Source: Malania oleifera (lineage: Eukaryota; Streptophyta; Magnoliopsida; Santalales; Ximeniaceae). Taken from it: a DNA stretch of 64,000 bases. Both the position numbers and the translations under genes were made by a program. Numbering within the stretch: position 1 is the first letter of the stretch; every line of letters begins with the position of its first letter. The notes under the pieces are model-generated. The model worked only from the letters and a program-made list of their open reading frames with translations, searched no databases and was not told the origin of the DNA. The stretch is taken from contig NC_080426.1 of NCBI RefSeq assembly GCF_029873635.1, positions 50,172,093 through 50,236,092 of the forward strand, in the 5' to 3' direction. Shown piece by piece: positions 22,251-33,078 of this stretch.

Positions 22251-24439
22251 GTTGGTATCAGAACTTAGGATACAGATTCTATAGACTCTAGGGATGATTA
22301 TTACCAAAGTATAGGTATAAAGTAGGATAAGGATATGAATGGGTAGGCTAGGTGTGGTAAGAGTGATCGGATGTAGGATGCATAGCAGAGTAAAATACAA
22401 TCAGCAATTGGAACTTTAGAGTTTTGTTTCGCAGCCGAAAGTAGAAATTCATCAAGGGTTTTCTATGACTTTCTTTGAAACAACCGGCAGTTCTAGAAAA
22501 GTCACGGCAAACCATTGACATTTTTCTCCCAGAATACTGCACTATGATCTTTATCTTGTGTAAATAGTCACTACAAGGAATGATCTACCATTTGCAAAAA
22601 TGGAATATTTGAAATAGAATTTTGTACATTTTTGGGATGTGCGCACCTTTACACATTAGGGTGTACTCCTAGTTCCCCTATGGTTTCCTTATTATTTAGT
22701 GTGCATGGATGTGAGTGCAACTGAAAGAATGTTAGTGGTTATCTTCGAATTTAGATGCTTAGAAATACCAGGGGTTCTTTAATGGTAAAGTTCTTGGAGA
22801 TACTGGTTATCCTAAGGTTTAATGAAAAGTTATAGTTCTGTGGTGTATGTTATTCTCTCTCGTATTTCTTGTGCTTAAAGAAAATATTCAATCTTTCCAT
22901 AAGTTAGTCATGGGTCCTTAGGTCACTTTCTAAGGAAAGTAGAGGGTCAAATTCAATTCCAAGCTTCCATAAAAATGTCATGGAAGTAAATGTAGATTTT
23001 GTTTGAGTAAAAGAGGAATAGAAGATATTCTTTTATAGCTCATGAGTCAAGAATTCAATGAAATTAGAATTTCAAAGAGTGAGTATCTTTTTAAATTGGT
23101 TAAAGAAAACGAGGCAACAATAATAGGATAAATTTAAATTAAATGGCCCCACACACAAAAGGATATGAAAATAATTAATTCAGGTGAGTGAGAGAAGATC
23201 CTGCAATAAGAAATCATATTACTAGCTCATAGAAATGTAGGCAACACCCAATGGAATATCAATGTGTAAAAGAGACTGCGATGCATAAGGTGTCTTAAGA
23301 CTCGTCCCATGATTAGTCGGGTCAGTCATCTCAGATTTAGAAGTTACAATTCTTGCATTTGTTAAGTAAGATAATCTAGAATATTAAGTTGATGAGCTAA
23401 GGAAAAAAAAATTAATTAGAAACCATCAAAGTTCTTTAATGTATAGAATTAGAATTCAAATAAATGAGTACACGTATATAGTATGAAAGTGAAACTTCCA
23501 CTGAATAGTGTCAGATTGAAAGAGAATCCTTTAATTTGCAAGTGAAAAAGTTTGGATAGGATGTTTTGTTTGCTTGGAGGAGAAAACCCAGATTTGCAGT
23601 TAATGGAGTATTATTCCCCTATTTGGTGGTTAGATGGATTTAGAAATGTTTGTTTTCGCTTATAAAAATTTAAGAAAAGTACTCATTACAAAAAGTTAGT
23701 GAGATAAGGAAGTTGATGGGGACAAAAGAAAATTAGAATGGTAAGCTTATAGAGTTGGGTTTACAAATGAATAGCAAAGGTTCTTACAAAAGTTGCAGGT
23801 GAATGTGGGATTAAAGAAGGTGAGTGTTATTGTGGCTTAATTTGTAAATGATCATCCTGAGATTGGAAGGAGGTCATATTTGGTTGTTTAAAATTTGGTG
23901 AACAGTTGGGGGGAGGGGGGGGGGATGTGAAAAATTCAATGGTTCTGAATGGGTATCATTTTTATACTAAAGCATTGCTAGTTAGAAGGGAAGTCTTCCT
24001 TTTGGGTTCATTCAAAAAGAGGTCAATTAGTGAGAAAAGGTAGTTGGGGAAGTTGCTACTATAATTGTTGAACCGCTGCATTTGGGGTTCAACCCACAAC
24101 ATGTTGAGTTAGTTGAAGAAGAGAAATAGTTGTAGTCTTTGTTATTCATCTTTTGCATTTTAAAATTTGAGGTTGAATTCTTTCTGATAATGGAAAAATA
24201 CTGTAGTTTGTTATTAAGAGATTATTATTAACTTTCTAATGTCAACGGTATATTCAGTTATTTATTTATGATGATTTCATCGGGGGCAAATCTTCGGAAT
24301 TCTAGGATACTATTGCTTAGAAGTAAGATTTTAGGTTATTTAGGAAATTGATATTTTTTTTTAATGGGTTCACAAAGGGTTTTATTCAAAGATATATGTT
24401 GCAAATTTCGATGACAAAATTTTTATAAGGAGGGAAGAA
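22251..24439 (+). other. Interior of element C, no recognisable coding
   Basis: About 2.2 kb between the LTRs. No frame exceeds some 65 codons. A short string reading ILSDNGK near 24175 might be an integrase relic but is too short to support. Ends with the polypurine tract AAGGAGGGAAGAA (24427-24439). Confidence 0.7.
22253..22265 (+). promoter_or_regulatory. Primer binding site, element C
   Basis: TGGTATCAGAACT, two bases after the LTR end, is a Met-tRNA-type site. Confidence 0.85.
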
Positions 24440-26615
24440 TGTAACAACCCAAAAAATAATATATGTGTAAGGGTAATAAAAAAAATACAATTAAAAAATT
24501 AAAATTAATTTAAATTAAATAAATAAATAAATAAATAAAATGAATAGTATTATAATGATAATAAAAACTTATTGGAATAAATATATATATAATGAAATTT
24601 CATTCCAATTGCCCCTTCCCCCCCCCCCAATTAAGCCGTACACTCCATCTCTCTATCTCTCTCTCTTCAATTTCTTTTCGTTTCTCGATCAAATTGAAAA
24701 ACAAACATTATATCCGGGTCATAACTCTACTCTTTGAAACTTTAACTAGAGCGGATTTGTCATTTGAACGTCGTAGGTACCACTCTAAGGATAAGGTAAA
24801 GGGAATAAATTATGTCACGTTTATTTTAAAAATATTCTCGATTAAATTTGAGTACGTGAATTTAATTATATTTATGTTAATTAAAATATGCTTGATTTAA
24901 ATTGATTATGTGAAATTAATTATATCTATGTTTATATTTTATTTTAAAAATATTCTTGAGTTAAATTAAATTGTAGGGATTTGGTTAAATTATATTTTTT
25001 GGAATATTTTAGAATTAAATTAAATTGTAGGGATTTGATTAAATTAGATTTCTATAAATATTTTGGAATTAAATTAAATTGCAGGGATGTGATTAAATTT
25101 GATTTTTGGAAATATTTTAAAATTAAATTAAATTACACATTTTTTTAAATTAGATTTTTGAGAATATTTTGGAATTAAATCAAACTGTAGGGATTTGATT
25201 ATATCGAGTTTTCTTATAATATAATTGAATTAAATTAAATAGGCGAAATTAATCACATCCTTGTTTTCAGTAAAAAATAAAAATATTTTTCCCCAGGTAG
25301 ATTATTAGATGATCATACCATTATTTTTTAACAGAAAATATAGTTATCCCAGGTAGGTTATTAGTTGATTATACCACTATTTTTCAGTAGGAAAATATAG
25401 TTATCCTAGAGAGATTATTATATTATAAATTATCACTCAAATTGTGTGGCATGAGGAATAATTATGATATGATAGTTTTATTCTAAGATACGATATGACA
25501 AGTTATGATAAGACAGTTATAATTTGAGACACGATATGACGGTGTTACACCGATCTATGAATATGGCAAGTTTTATACTAATTATGAAAATGACGGTTTT
25601 ATTTTGAATTGTGGAAATGATATCATATTATTATTTTTATTATATAAAATATTATGTAGTATATATGATGACAGTTGTGATATTACATTGGTTTCTTGAA
25701 TGATTGAGAATACTGTGGTAATCGCGTTGTGAAGTTCCTACTGTTACCAATGGGGAGGTATGTTTAGTATGAAAACTATGTTGTGAAATTCCTACTGATG
25801 CCAATGGGGAGGTATGTTCAGTATGGAAACTTTGTTGTGAAGTTCCTATTGATGCCGATAAGGAGGTATGCTCAGTATGCAAACTATGTTGTGAAATTCC
25901 TACTGATGTCGATGGGGAGATATGCTCGATATGGAAACTTTGTTGTGAAGTTCCTACTAATGGCGATGGGGAGGTATACTCAGTATGAAAACTATGTTGT
26001 GAAGTTCATGCTAATGCCGATGGGAAGGGATGCTGAGTATGGAAAGTAAGTATGTGTTAAGAATTGAAATTATGTTATCTGTTGTATTATGTAAAATACC
26101 TATATGTGGATTTATGTAAACAGAGCTATTTATTGACCTGACACTTGTTTTGAGAAGGAAATATGTGTTTTCAAATATATAGGTGTGAGTGTAGTTTTAT
26201 ATGATTTCTCAGTTAAAGTTAATTAATTAATGGATGTATTTTTTTTTTTACTACACTAAAACTCATTTGTCACACACTAATAATAATCTATTTTGTCTGA
26301 CTAAGAAGTATCTCACCCCATGATTACATAACATTTTTCAAAGTAGCACAGCAGAAACGTGAGTGAGATAGAATGTTCTATTCAGAATAGATATTTAATT
26401 AAATCATGTTTTTTATATATTCAGGCTAATCTTTTAGGGATTTGTAAATTGTGGTGTTGGAAATGATATTATTATTGTATTAGGATAATTTAGTACTCTC
26501 GTAAATAGCATTTGAGAACTTTCATTGTCTTTATAAGTGATTATTATAAAATGAAATATTTAGGTTATTACAAGTGGTATTAGAGAAATTGAACGAAATT
26601 TTCCGGATCATCACA
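24440..26615 (+). repeat. 3' LTR of element C
   Basis: Starts TGTAACAACCC directly after the polypurine tract and ends GGATCATCACA, and is 2176 bp long. Followed by ATGTA (26616-26620), the expected 5-bp target duplication, whose partner is outside the window. Confidence 0.9.
25722..26046. repeat. 54-bp tandem repeat (array 2), six copies, 3' LTR of C
   Basis: Six copies of the unit found four times at 21434-21650. An apparent 88-codon frame (25783-26049) comes only from this array, with an 18-residue repeat resembling VVKFLLMPMGRYAQYGN. Confidence 0.88.
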
Positions 26616-26704
26616 ATGTAGTAATAAAAAAAAATTTAATTAATCAAATAATAATAATTATTAATTAAATAATAATATAATACTATAATATAATATAATA
26701 ATAT

Positions 26705-26737
<33 letters not shown>

Positions 26738-26820
26738 TAAGGATACTTCTTGAAGAAGTATCCTTGAAAAGTTAAAATCATAACCCTCCCAACCATCTCT
26801 CGTCTCTCTTTCCCCTTCAA

Positions 26821-26868
<48 letters not shown>

Positions 26869-27595
26869 CTCTTCTATTTTTCTGTTAAATTGAAGAACGG
26901 ACATCATTCCCGGGTCCCAACTCCGCTCTTCAACAATTTGACCTGAAAATTTTATTATCCACACGCCGTAGGCAGCACTTTACGGTTAGGATAAGTGGAT
27001 TAGATTATATCAGGTTCTTATTTTAAAAATCTAACCGAATAAATTTGAGTATATGATTATGGAGATATTATGTCAGTTTTTATTTTAAAATTTAACAGAT
27101 TAAATTTGAGTTTATGACTATGGGAATATTATGTCAGTTTTCACTTTTTAAAAAATTGAGTATTTGATTATGGAGATATTATGTCAGTTTTCATTTTAAA
27201 ATTTAACTGATTAAATTTGAGTACATGATTATGGGGATATTATGTTAGTTTTTATTTTAAAATTTAGCTGATTAAATTTGCATATATGATTATGGGGATA
27301 TTATGTCAGTTTTGATTTAAATATATTTGAGTTAAATTATACTACGGGGATTTGATCACATTTGGGGTTTTTCAAAATATATTGGAGATTAAATTTAAAT
27401 ATGGGGAGTTGATCATACCAGTAATTTTTTTATTATTTAAATCTACCAAATATATATATATATATATATATAAATAAAAAATTTCATAGGCAAGCTATGA
27501 AATTTTAATTATTATATAAATTGCATAGTATGAGTTATTTTATTTAATAATTGAACAAATTTGAAATTTTATGGTATTATATTTATTACGTGATT
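26616..27595 (+). repeat. Diverged C-related LTR fragment (element D)
   Basis: Bases 26870-27030 resemble the 3' LTR of C near 24665-24840: a CT-rich leader, then GGGTC...CAACTC, CGCCGTAGGCAGCACTTTACGG and GGATAAG. A later part (27480-27550) resembles C near 25320-25450. It includes a TA/TG run (26707-26736), a CT run (26825-26863), and a tandem array of about five 61-bp units (27056-27330) of the form GATTATGGGGATATTATGTC. C appears to have landed in or beside it. Confidence 0.6.
27056..27330. repeat. 61-bp tandem repeat in LTR fragment D
   Basis: About five imperfect units starting GATTATGGAGATATTATGTC and running to AAATTTGAGT. It differs in sequence and period from the arrays of C although it lies at a similar place in the LTR. 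Confidence 0.75.
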
Positions 27596-28025
27596 TGTTG
27601 GAATTTGTATATTTTCCAAAAGGGGGATGAATTAGGGATTTAAAAATTATCCTTCTTAGGTTTGGTTCAAATTGCAGTTAGTAGTACATAACCTAGGGTC
27701 TTTCTAAAACAGTCTCAATTCCCCAAGCAATTAACTGAGCAACTATTCAAAGCATAGATAGCAGACTTAATAATTTACAATCATATACAATAATAAAACA
27801 TAAGTGTTGTTTATTTTTGTTTTGTTTTTGATTACATGAGAACTCCAGCCACCAACGAGCCTTTCGAACTTCCTGGTGAGGCACCAAACCTACAAATCAG
27901 CGTCCTCCGTCCCTAGATCTCACTGATCAGGGAAAAGTTCGGAATGCGAACACGACTTCTGTGCATCAGTTGGACGTTCGGCTAACCCAACCCTCAGGAC
28001 ACATCTCCATTACCATCTATGGTTA
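27596..28025 (-). repeat. Antisense copia-type LTR end fragment
   Basis: Starts TGTTGGAATTTGTATATTTTCC then AAAAGGGGGATGAATTAGGG, matching in form the start of the antisense solo LTR at 33084 (CCAAGAGGGGGTGAATTGGG); a shared CCTAGGGTCTTTCT follows in both. The other end is not visible, so it is truncated. Confidence 0.65.
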
Positions 28026-28840
28026 AAAAAAAGTGGTATTTGGAATTAAAAACATAATATAATATTATTATATTTAATTACTAATAATCTTGTTACTAGT
28101 GTATATTGTAACATATTACTATCATATTAAATTATGATAAAAATAACATTATTAATTAAATTTGAAAATTTAATTTTATTTAATATCAGTTTAAATTAAA
28201 AAAATAGTTATTTTTCAATCCAAAATTAAATTATAATTACTAATATATATTTTTAAATAAACATATTAATATTTTTATAATTAAATTTTAAATACTAATT
28301 ATACTATTTTTTAATTAAAATTTAAATATCTCTATAAACGAAAATAAATATTATTTATAAATTAAAAATAATCTTATTATTAATGTATATCTACGACATA
28401 TGATTATCACGTTAATTTATGTTAAATATAGTATTAATAACTAAATTAAAAATTTCAGTTTCTTTAATGCTAATTTAAATTTATAAATGGTTTTTTTTTA
28501 TATTTTATTAATACTTAATATATTATAAGGCATAATAAAATTTAATTAATAATTATGTTAGCTATTATTTATAAGTGGCAAAAGAACCATCCTTCTTAAA
28601 ATTTACTTAATTAGTTTTTAAAAAATAATTTTAAAAAAATACTTTTTGTAATAAATGTTTGTTGTACAATAAATCAAAAACCATTTTTTTATAAAGTACT
28701 TATTTTAAGTGATAAATACTATAAACACTTTTTTTTAAGTGTTCAAACAGAAAATAAGCAATTAGGAAGAAATATAATAAATAAACCAAATGCAAAGAAA
28801 GTTACAATTTTAGGAATAAATTAGGCACAATAAACCCTGG
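28026..28840. other. AT-rich intergenic DNA, nothing recognised
   Basis: Strongly AT-rich with short poly-A and poly-T stretches. No frame, repeat family or terminal repeats that I can support. Confidence 0.6.
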
Positions 28841-29002
28841 AAAATGAGCCATCAAAATGGGAAAAATAGGGAAGGACCCCAACATATTCCAACAACCAAT
28901 CATGTATTTTAGTAATTTTAATTACCCGATAATCCAATTATCCAAACCAAACTTATCCGAAAAATGCGACTTCCTGTGCCTTTTTCCCTTTCAAAATTTG
29001 AA

Positions 29003-29004
<2 letters not shown>

Positions 29005-29056
<52 letters not shown>
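29005..29056. repeat. (AT)n microsatellite upstream of the DUF2358 gene
   Basis: About 26 AT units, ending some 150 bp before the predicted start codon, so within the likely core promoter or 5' UTR. A CCAAT-like CAACCAATCATG lies at about 28892-28903. Confidence 0.9.
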
Positions 29057-29060
<4 letters not shown>

Positions 29061-29209
29061 TTTCTGTCTTCTACCCAGATAAACGGAACCTCGTCTGGAA
29101 TATCCGCGAACGAAAAACTCTCCACTTCCGCGAAGAAAATATGGCCCTTTCCAGGCTTACTTTCCGCTGATCTTTTCTGTCAGAGAACGACCTCGGCATC
29201 TGACGCCCG

Positions 29210-29583
29210 ATGGCCTTCCTCATTCCTTACCCCGACGTCTCATCCATCTCCGGCTCCCGGCGCTGGGAACCTCCGGTAAAGGTTCTGTCAAAACCTAACC
29301 CTAGAAATGTCAAATGCTTCTCGAACTTGAAGACCGGTGGGGAAGTTGGGCTTAGGATTAGGGCTAAGATTGAAAATTGTGAGGTTGGGGTTTCGGACAG
29401 CGAGAAGAATGTGAGATTGTACATACAATTTTCAGCTCCTGTAAAGCAAGGATCGTCGCTAAAGCAGAGGGAGGAGGATGAAGAGAAGCGGAATTATTAT
29501 GTGAATACGGGTTATGCGATTCGGACTCTCAGAGAGGGATTTCCCGAGCTATTTTATAGGGAGCTCAATTACGATATTTACAG
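29210..29583 (+). CDS. DUF2358 / NTF2-like family protein, exon 1
   Basis: The only host gene I can support. Exon 1 encodes residues 1-124 and two bases of codon 125. The start is the first ATG of this frame after the promoter region. Residues 1-85 are rich in Ser, Arg and Lys and poor in acidic residues, as in a chloroplast transit peptide (inference). From about residue 95 the DUF2358 domain begins: YYVNTGYAIRTLREGFPELF and RELNYDIY. The donor site is ACAG/GTTTGT at 29583/29584. It joins in phase to 50133, restoring NYDIYRDDIVF, which is the conserved domain sequence. Members of this family are plant proteins, often predicted to be plastid-located, with an NTF2-like fold; biochemical role unknown to me. 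Confidence 0.85.
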
Positions 29584-29989
29584 GTTTGTATTTGATTCTC
29601 CTTGAGACCTTGTAATTGGCATTTAAGGAGTGCTTTGCCCGCTTTAAAGAACCAAAATCACAGCGGTTTTTCCTTTCAAAGATCGGAAACTACATGAAAC
29701 ATGCTAAACAAGCAATGCCCTTCTCGTTTGTCACTGGTTTCAATTTTGTATTTATTTCTCATTCTTTCATTGCTAGCATATTTGTTTGAGAACTATGAAG
29801 AAGAAGAAACTAGCACGTGGATATCATGGTTGGAAATTTGACAACTAGATGACTGATTTAAGACTCAGCTTACATATAAGGCTCAAATCAGCAGATGTAC
29901 ACATTGTTACAGTGGTTCAATGTCACTGGAAAACCCTTAACTGATTAATCTTACATGGTATTATATCCTCCGAAGGATTCTACCCTGCC

Positions 29990-30720
29990 ATGGCTTTTGA
30001 AATGGACTCCTTTTCTTATATTGTGAAGCCTATTGCAGTTCTAGTTGTATTGCCATATTCTTTGGATCCGATAAATTCAGCTTCTTCCTCTTCTTCTTCT
30101 TTTGCCGTCACCTTGAGTAACTCTACGGTCTCTACCTCTTTAAGCTACAGAGGTAATTTCGTGCTTTGGCAATCCCAAATCATTCCCATCCTTTCGTTGG
30201 CATGATTTTGAAGGGCTTGTCGATGGATCATTTTCACACCCATTAAAGCTTCTTTCGGCTTCACTGGTGATGTGACTCCTTCCAATCATCAACCCAAATT
30301 ATTGCTATTGGCCTTTTTGGTAAAGCAGGATCAGCTGATTCTTAGCTTTCTCCTCCATTCTTCAACCAAATCTATTCCTGCACAGGTTGTTGGTATTACA
30401 CCCCTTCATGCTGTTTGGATGAGTCTTAGTCGTCGATTTGCCTCCCAATCTAAGCCTAGATTATGAATCTTAAGCTCTCCCTTTGATAAATCAAAGGGTA
30501 TGTGATGATGCTGGAATATTTTCAAATGAAGTGTGATTATGCAAATCAACTAGCGGCTATTGGTGAAACAGTGTCTAACTCTGAGTTGGCTTCTTATATT
30601 CTTGCTATGATGAATATGATCCTTTCGTGGTCGCAGTCACGAATTGTTTTGAAGTCATTGATCTTGATGATCTCAGTGGTCTCTTGTTCACCTGTGAATG
30701 TTGGTTAGAGCATTCTCATA
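29990..30720 (+). pseudogene. gag: gag of copia element E
   Basis: Begins MAFEMDSFSYIV at 29990, about 35 bp after the primer site. Typical copia gag blocks follow across frame changes: RGNFVLWQSQIIPIL (about 30150), LVKQDQLILSFLLHSSTKS with AQVVGITPLHAVWMSLSRRF (about 30318-30440), YFQMKCDYANQLAAIGETVS (about 30514-30575), ELASYILA, and LDDLSGLLFTCE near 30660. At least three stops or frameshifts break it. Confidence 0.8.
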
Positions 30721-31199
30721 CAAAGATCTTGTTGCCCCTTGTTAATGTGGCTATTAGGCCCTGTTCCCGTAAAAACTTTCTGGAGACAATTCTTCTCACA
30801 ACTGTTTTTCAGGCTCTCATCCACAGTTCACAAATGGGAAAGATGTTGCCCCTTCTTCTAAACTTTAGGTATAATTCTCAATGTTGGCAATATTCTTCTT
30901 GACAAGGAGCTTCTAACTCATGGGCTTCTTTTCAAATATGAGGCAAAGCAGGCATAAAACATTGTGGTGCTATTCTTGTTTTGACCATAGTATTACTGTA
31001 TGCTGTTATTGCTGCCTCTTACTCATCAATAGAACTGTGGGTTTTTTTTGTTTCTGCCTTTCTGGTGCTACAAACTACCTTTTGATTTATCAAGTTTGAT
31101 AATTCATTATCCATACCATGGCTCAGATTGTGTTACAGTTGGGAATTGTAATGCACTTTCTTTTCAACAAACTGGCTCTTTTGCATTCTTCTTCCTCCT

Positions 31200-31624
31200 T
31201 TAAGCATCTATTTCTTTATCATGTTTGTCAAGTTTCCCACATCATTTGCAACCTTCTCAGTGTCTCTTGTTTTCACTTGTGATAATGATGTTACTTTTAA
31301 ATTTAATGCTACTTTTTGTCTTGTTAAGGATTGCACTGCAGTGATCCCTCTTTTTTGAGGCCGAATGGAGAATTGATTATACAATCTTAGGCCTCTTTGT
31401 CTCTTTCTCCCTTGTCCTCATGTTCTCCACCTTCATTTATGTTGGTTGGTTAGCAGGCCTTTATGAACACGTCATCATCAATTATCCTTCTCCTAAAGTG
31501 TGTCTCATTTGGCATTCTAATTTGCCTCTGTTCTTATTTTCCTTTTGTTCTACTTGTCCTCGTGGCTAGATTTATGCTTTGTCATTTTCTCATTTTCAAC
31601 CTAGGGCTACTCTGCATATTTGTT
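31200..31624 (+). pseudogene. pol: Copia E gag-pre-integrase and start of integrase
   Basis: Frame fragments read NLLSVSCF and KFNATFCLVKDCTAVIPLF (about 31249-31350), the block that precedes copia integrases, then CPRG-stop-IYALSFSHFQPRAT (about 31560-31610), the zinc-finger end. The LINE begins at 31625, inside codons reading IFV; the other side resumes VDDFSRV at 37356. Confidence 0.75.
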
Positions 31625-31725
31625 GGGGCGTCCCCTACGAGTGATGTGTTGCACTTGAACCACTTGGGTGTAGCGAAAAGTGGGCGAAGGTGGGCTAGGT
31701 CGTCGCCTCGAAGTGAGTGTCGGCG

Positions 31726-32256
31726 CCCGGTGTCACGGTCCGCCTTTTTCACACCGTTGTGAAGGGCCGTGCGGCGCTAGTTAAAGCACTTTTGCTTAAC
31801 TAGCCAGCCTTTTGTTTACCAACATTCATCCACGAAGCACTTTCATTAACATTCAATCAGATAGCAGCGGAAATAATAAGCAATTCATGAAAGCCGTGGC
31901 AACCAAGCAGTAAATATTGAAGCAAACGTAATTCATTAATAAATCCTCCGTTGACATGTTGTACTTAGCGAGGGAGGCAAGTAGGCTAAGCACGTTGACA
32001 ATTGCTAGTGAGTTTTACAATGACTGATGAACACTCACCCTCCCCCTAAAGAGCTTTCTAGGCCATTCTCACTCTAGCACTAGGAAACATCAAAGTGACC
32101 GAGGAGTCATACTGCCTTATTTGGCTTACAATGAAAGAAATACTAGAAAATAACCCTACACTAGTATTTACATGATGGAAACCCATCCCAAACACACGAG
32201 ATAAGCGGTCATAGGCAAGCATAATGCCCTGAACAAGCTTAGCCCGTGACACCCGG
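31726..32256. mobile_element. Solo LTR of 521 bp with CCCGG target duplication
   Basis: TGTCACGGTCCG (31731) to AGCCCGTGACA (32251) is bounded by TG...CA and by perfect 5-bp repeats CCCGG (31726-31730, 32252-32256). Removing it and one CCCGG joins the LINE leader (GTCGGCGCCCGG with CTACGGTGTC). No internal domain is present, so it is a solo LTR or a very small element. Family and orientation not determined. Confidence 0.82.
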
Positions 32257-32261
32257 CTACG

Positions 32262-33078
32262 GTGTCAAATATTCGAGGGTTCCTGTTTCATTTTGGATGT
32301 GGGCAGGTAAAGACGTTACTTCAGGAAACTAGGATTAGATTAGCAACTTGGAATATAGGGACACTTACGTGTAAAAACATGGAAATTGTGGATACAATGA
32401 TCAGAAGAAGAATTAATATAATTTGCCTTCAAGAAACTAAGTGGGTGGGGGAGAAAGTTAGTGAAATTGATATATCAGGATTTAAACTTTGGTACATTGG
32501 AAAAGAAAAACATAAGAATGAAGTAAGTATTATTATAGACAAAAACTTAAAAGATAGCGTTGTGGATGTAACTAGAGTAGGGGATAGAATTATAAAAATC
32601 AAGATGGTATTAGGGCAAGCGATAATTAATATCATTAGTGCTTATGCTCCTCAAGTCGGCTTAGCAGAAAATCTTAAGAGATAATTTTGGGAAGATATTG
32701 ATAGTATTATATAAGGCGTACTAGGGACTGAGAAAATATTTATAGGAGGAGATTTGAATGGATATGTTGGAAGAGATAATAAAAATTATGAGAGGATACA
32801 TAGAAGATATGGATATGGAGACAAAAATGAGTTTGGGGAGATGATCTTAGACTTCGCTATGTCATATGATTTTAGTATAATGAATACTTGCTTTAAGAAG
32901 AGAGAAGAACACTGAACAACCTTTAAAAGTGGACAAAATAGAAGCTAAATAGATTTTTTTTTTTTTTTTTAACTTGGAAGGTAGATCATTTATTATGTAA
33001 GGATTGTAAAATTATTCCAAGTGAAAGCCTAACCACACAACATAAAGTTTTAGTGTTAGATATATATATTAAAAAATG
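32262..33078 (+). pseudogene. LINE endonuclease domain (APE-type), broken
   Basis: From about 32325 the frame reads IRLATWNIGTLT, with the active-site Asn, then IICLQETKWVGEK, with the catalytic Glu, NIISAYAPQVGL and, after a TAA at 32682, FIGGDLNGYVGRDN, with Asp and Asn (about 32743). It would nick target DNA for target-primed reverse transcription. Further stops occur near 32714 and 32915; a poly-T run at 32953-32971 disrupts the SQIDF-type motif. The segment ends at the solo LTR insertion (33084). Confidence 0.83.

Larger units (their letters stand above)
20388..26615 (+). mobile_element. Element C: long-LTR retrotransposon without recognisable genes
   Basis: Bases 20388-22250 and 24745-26615 are homologous and form the two LTRs; a primer site follows the first and a polypurine tract precedes the second. 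The interior (22251-24439, about 2.2 kb) has no long frame. The pre-polypurine block CAAATTTCGATGACAAAATT matches those of elements A and B, so C looks like a non-autonomous (LARD-like) or heavily eroded relative. The left part of its 5' LTR lies beyond the inserted element B and outside the window. Confidence 0.82.

Noticed and set aside
21403-26049. Repetitive proteins with an 18-residue unit
   Set aside because: Produced by 54-bp tandem repeats within LTRs of a non-coding element.
28857-29279. Longer open frame overlapping the first exon of the DUF2358 gene
   Set aside because: It is in a different frame, runs through the AT microsatellite and has no family similarity, while the frame from 29210 carries the conserved domain.
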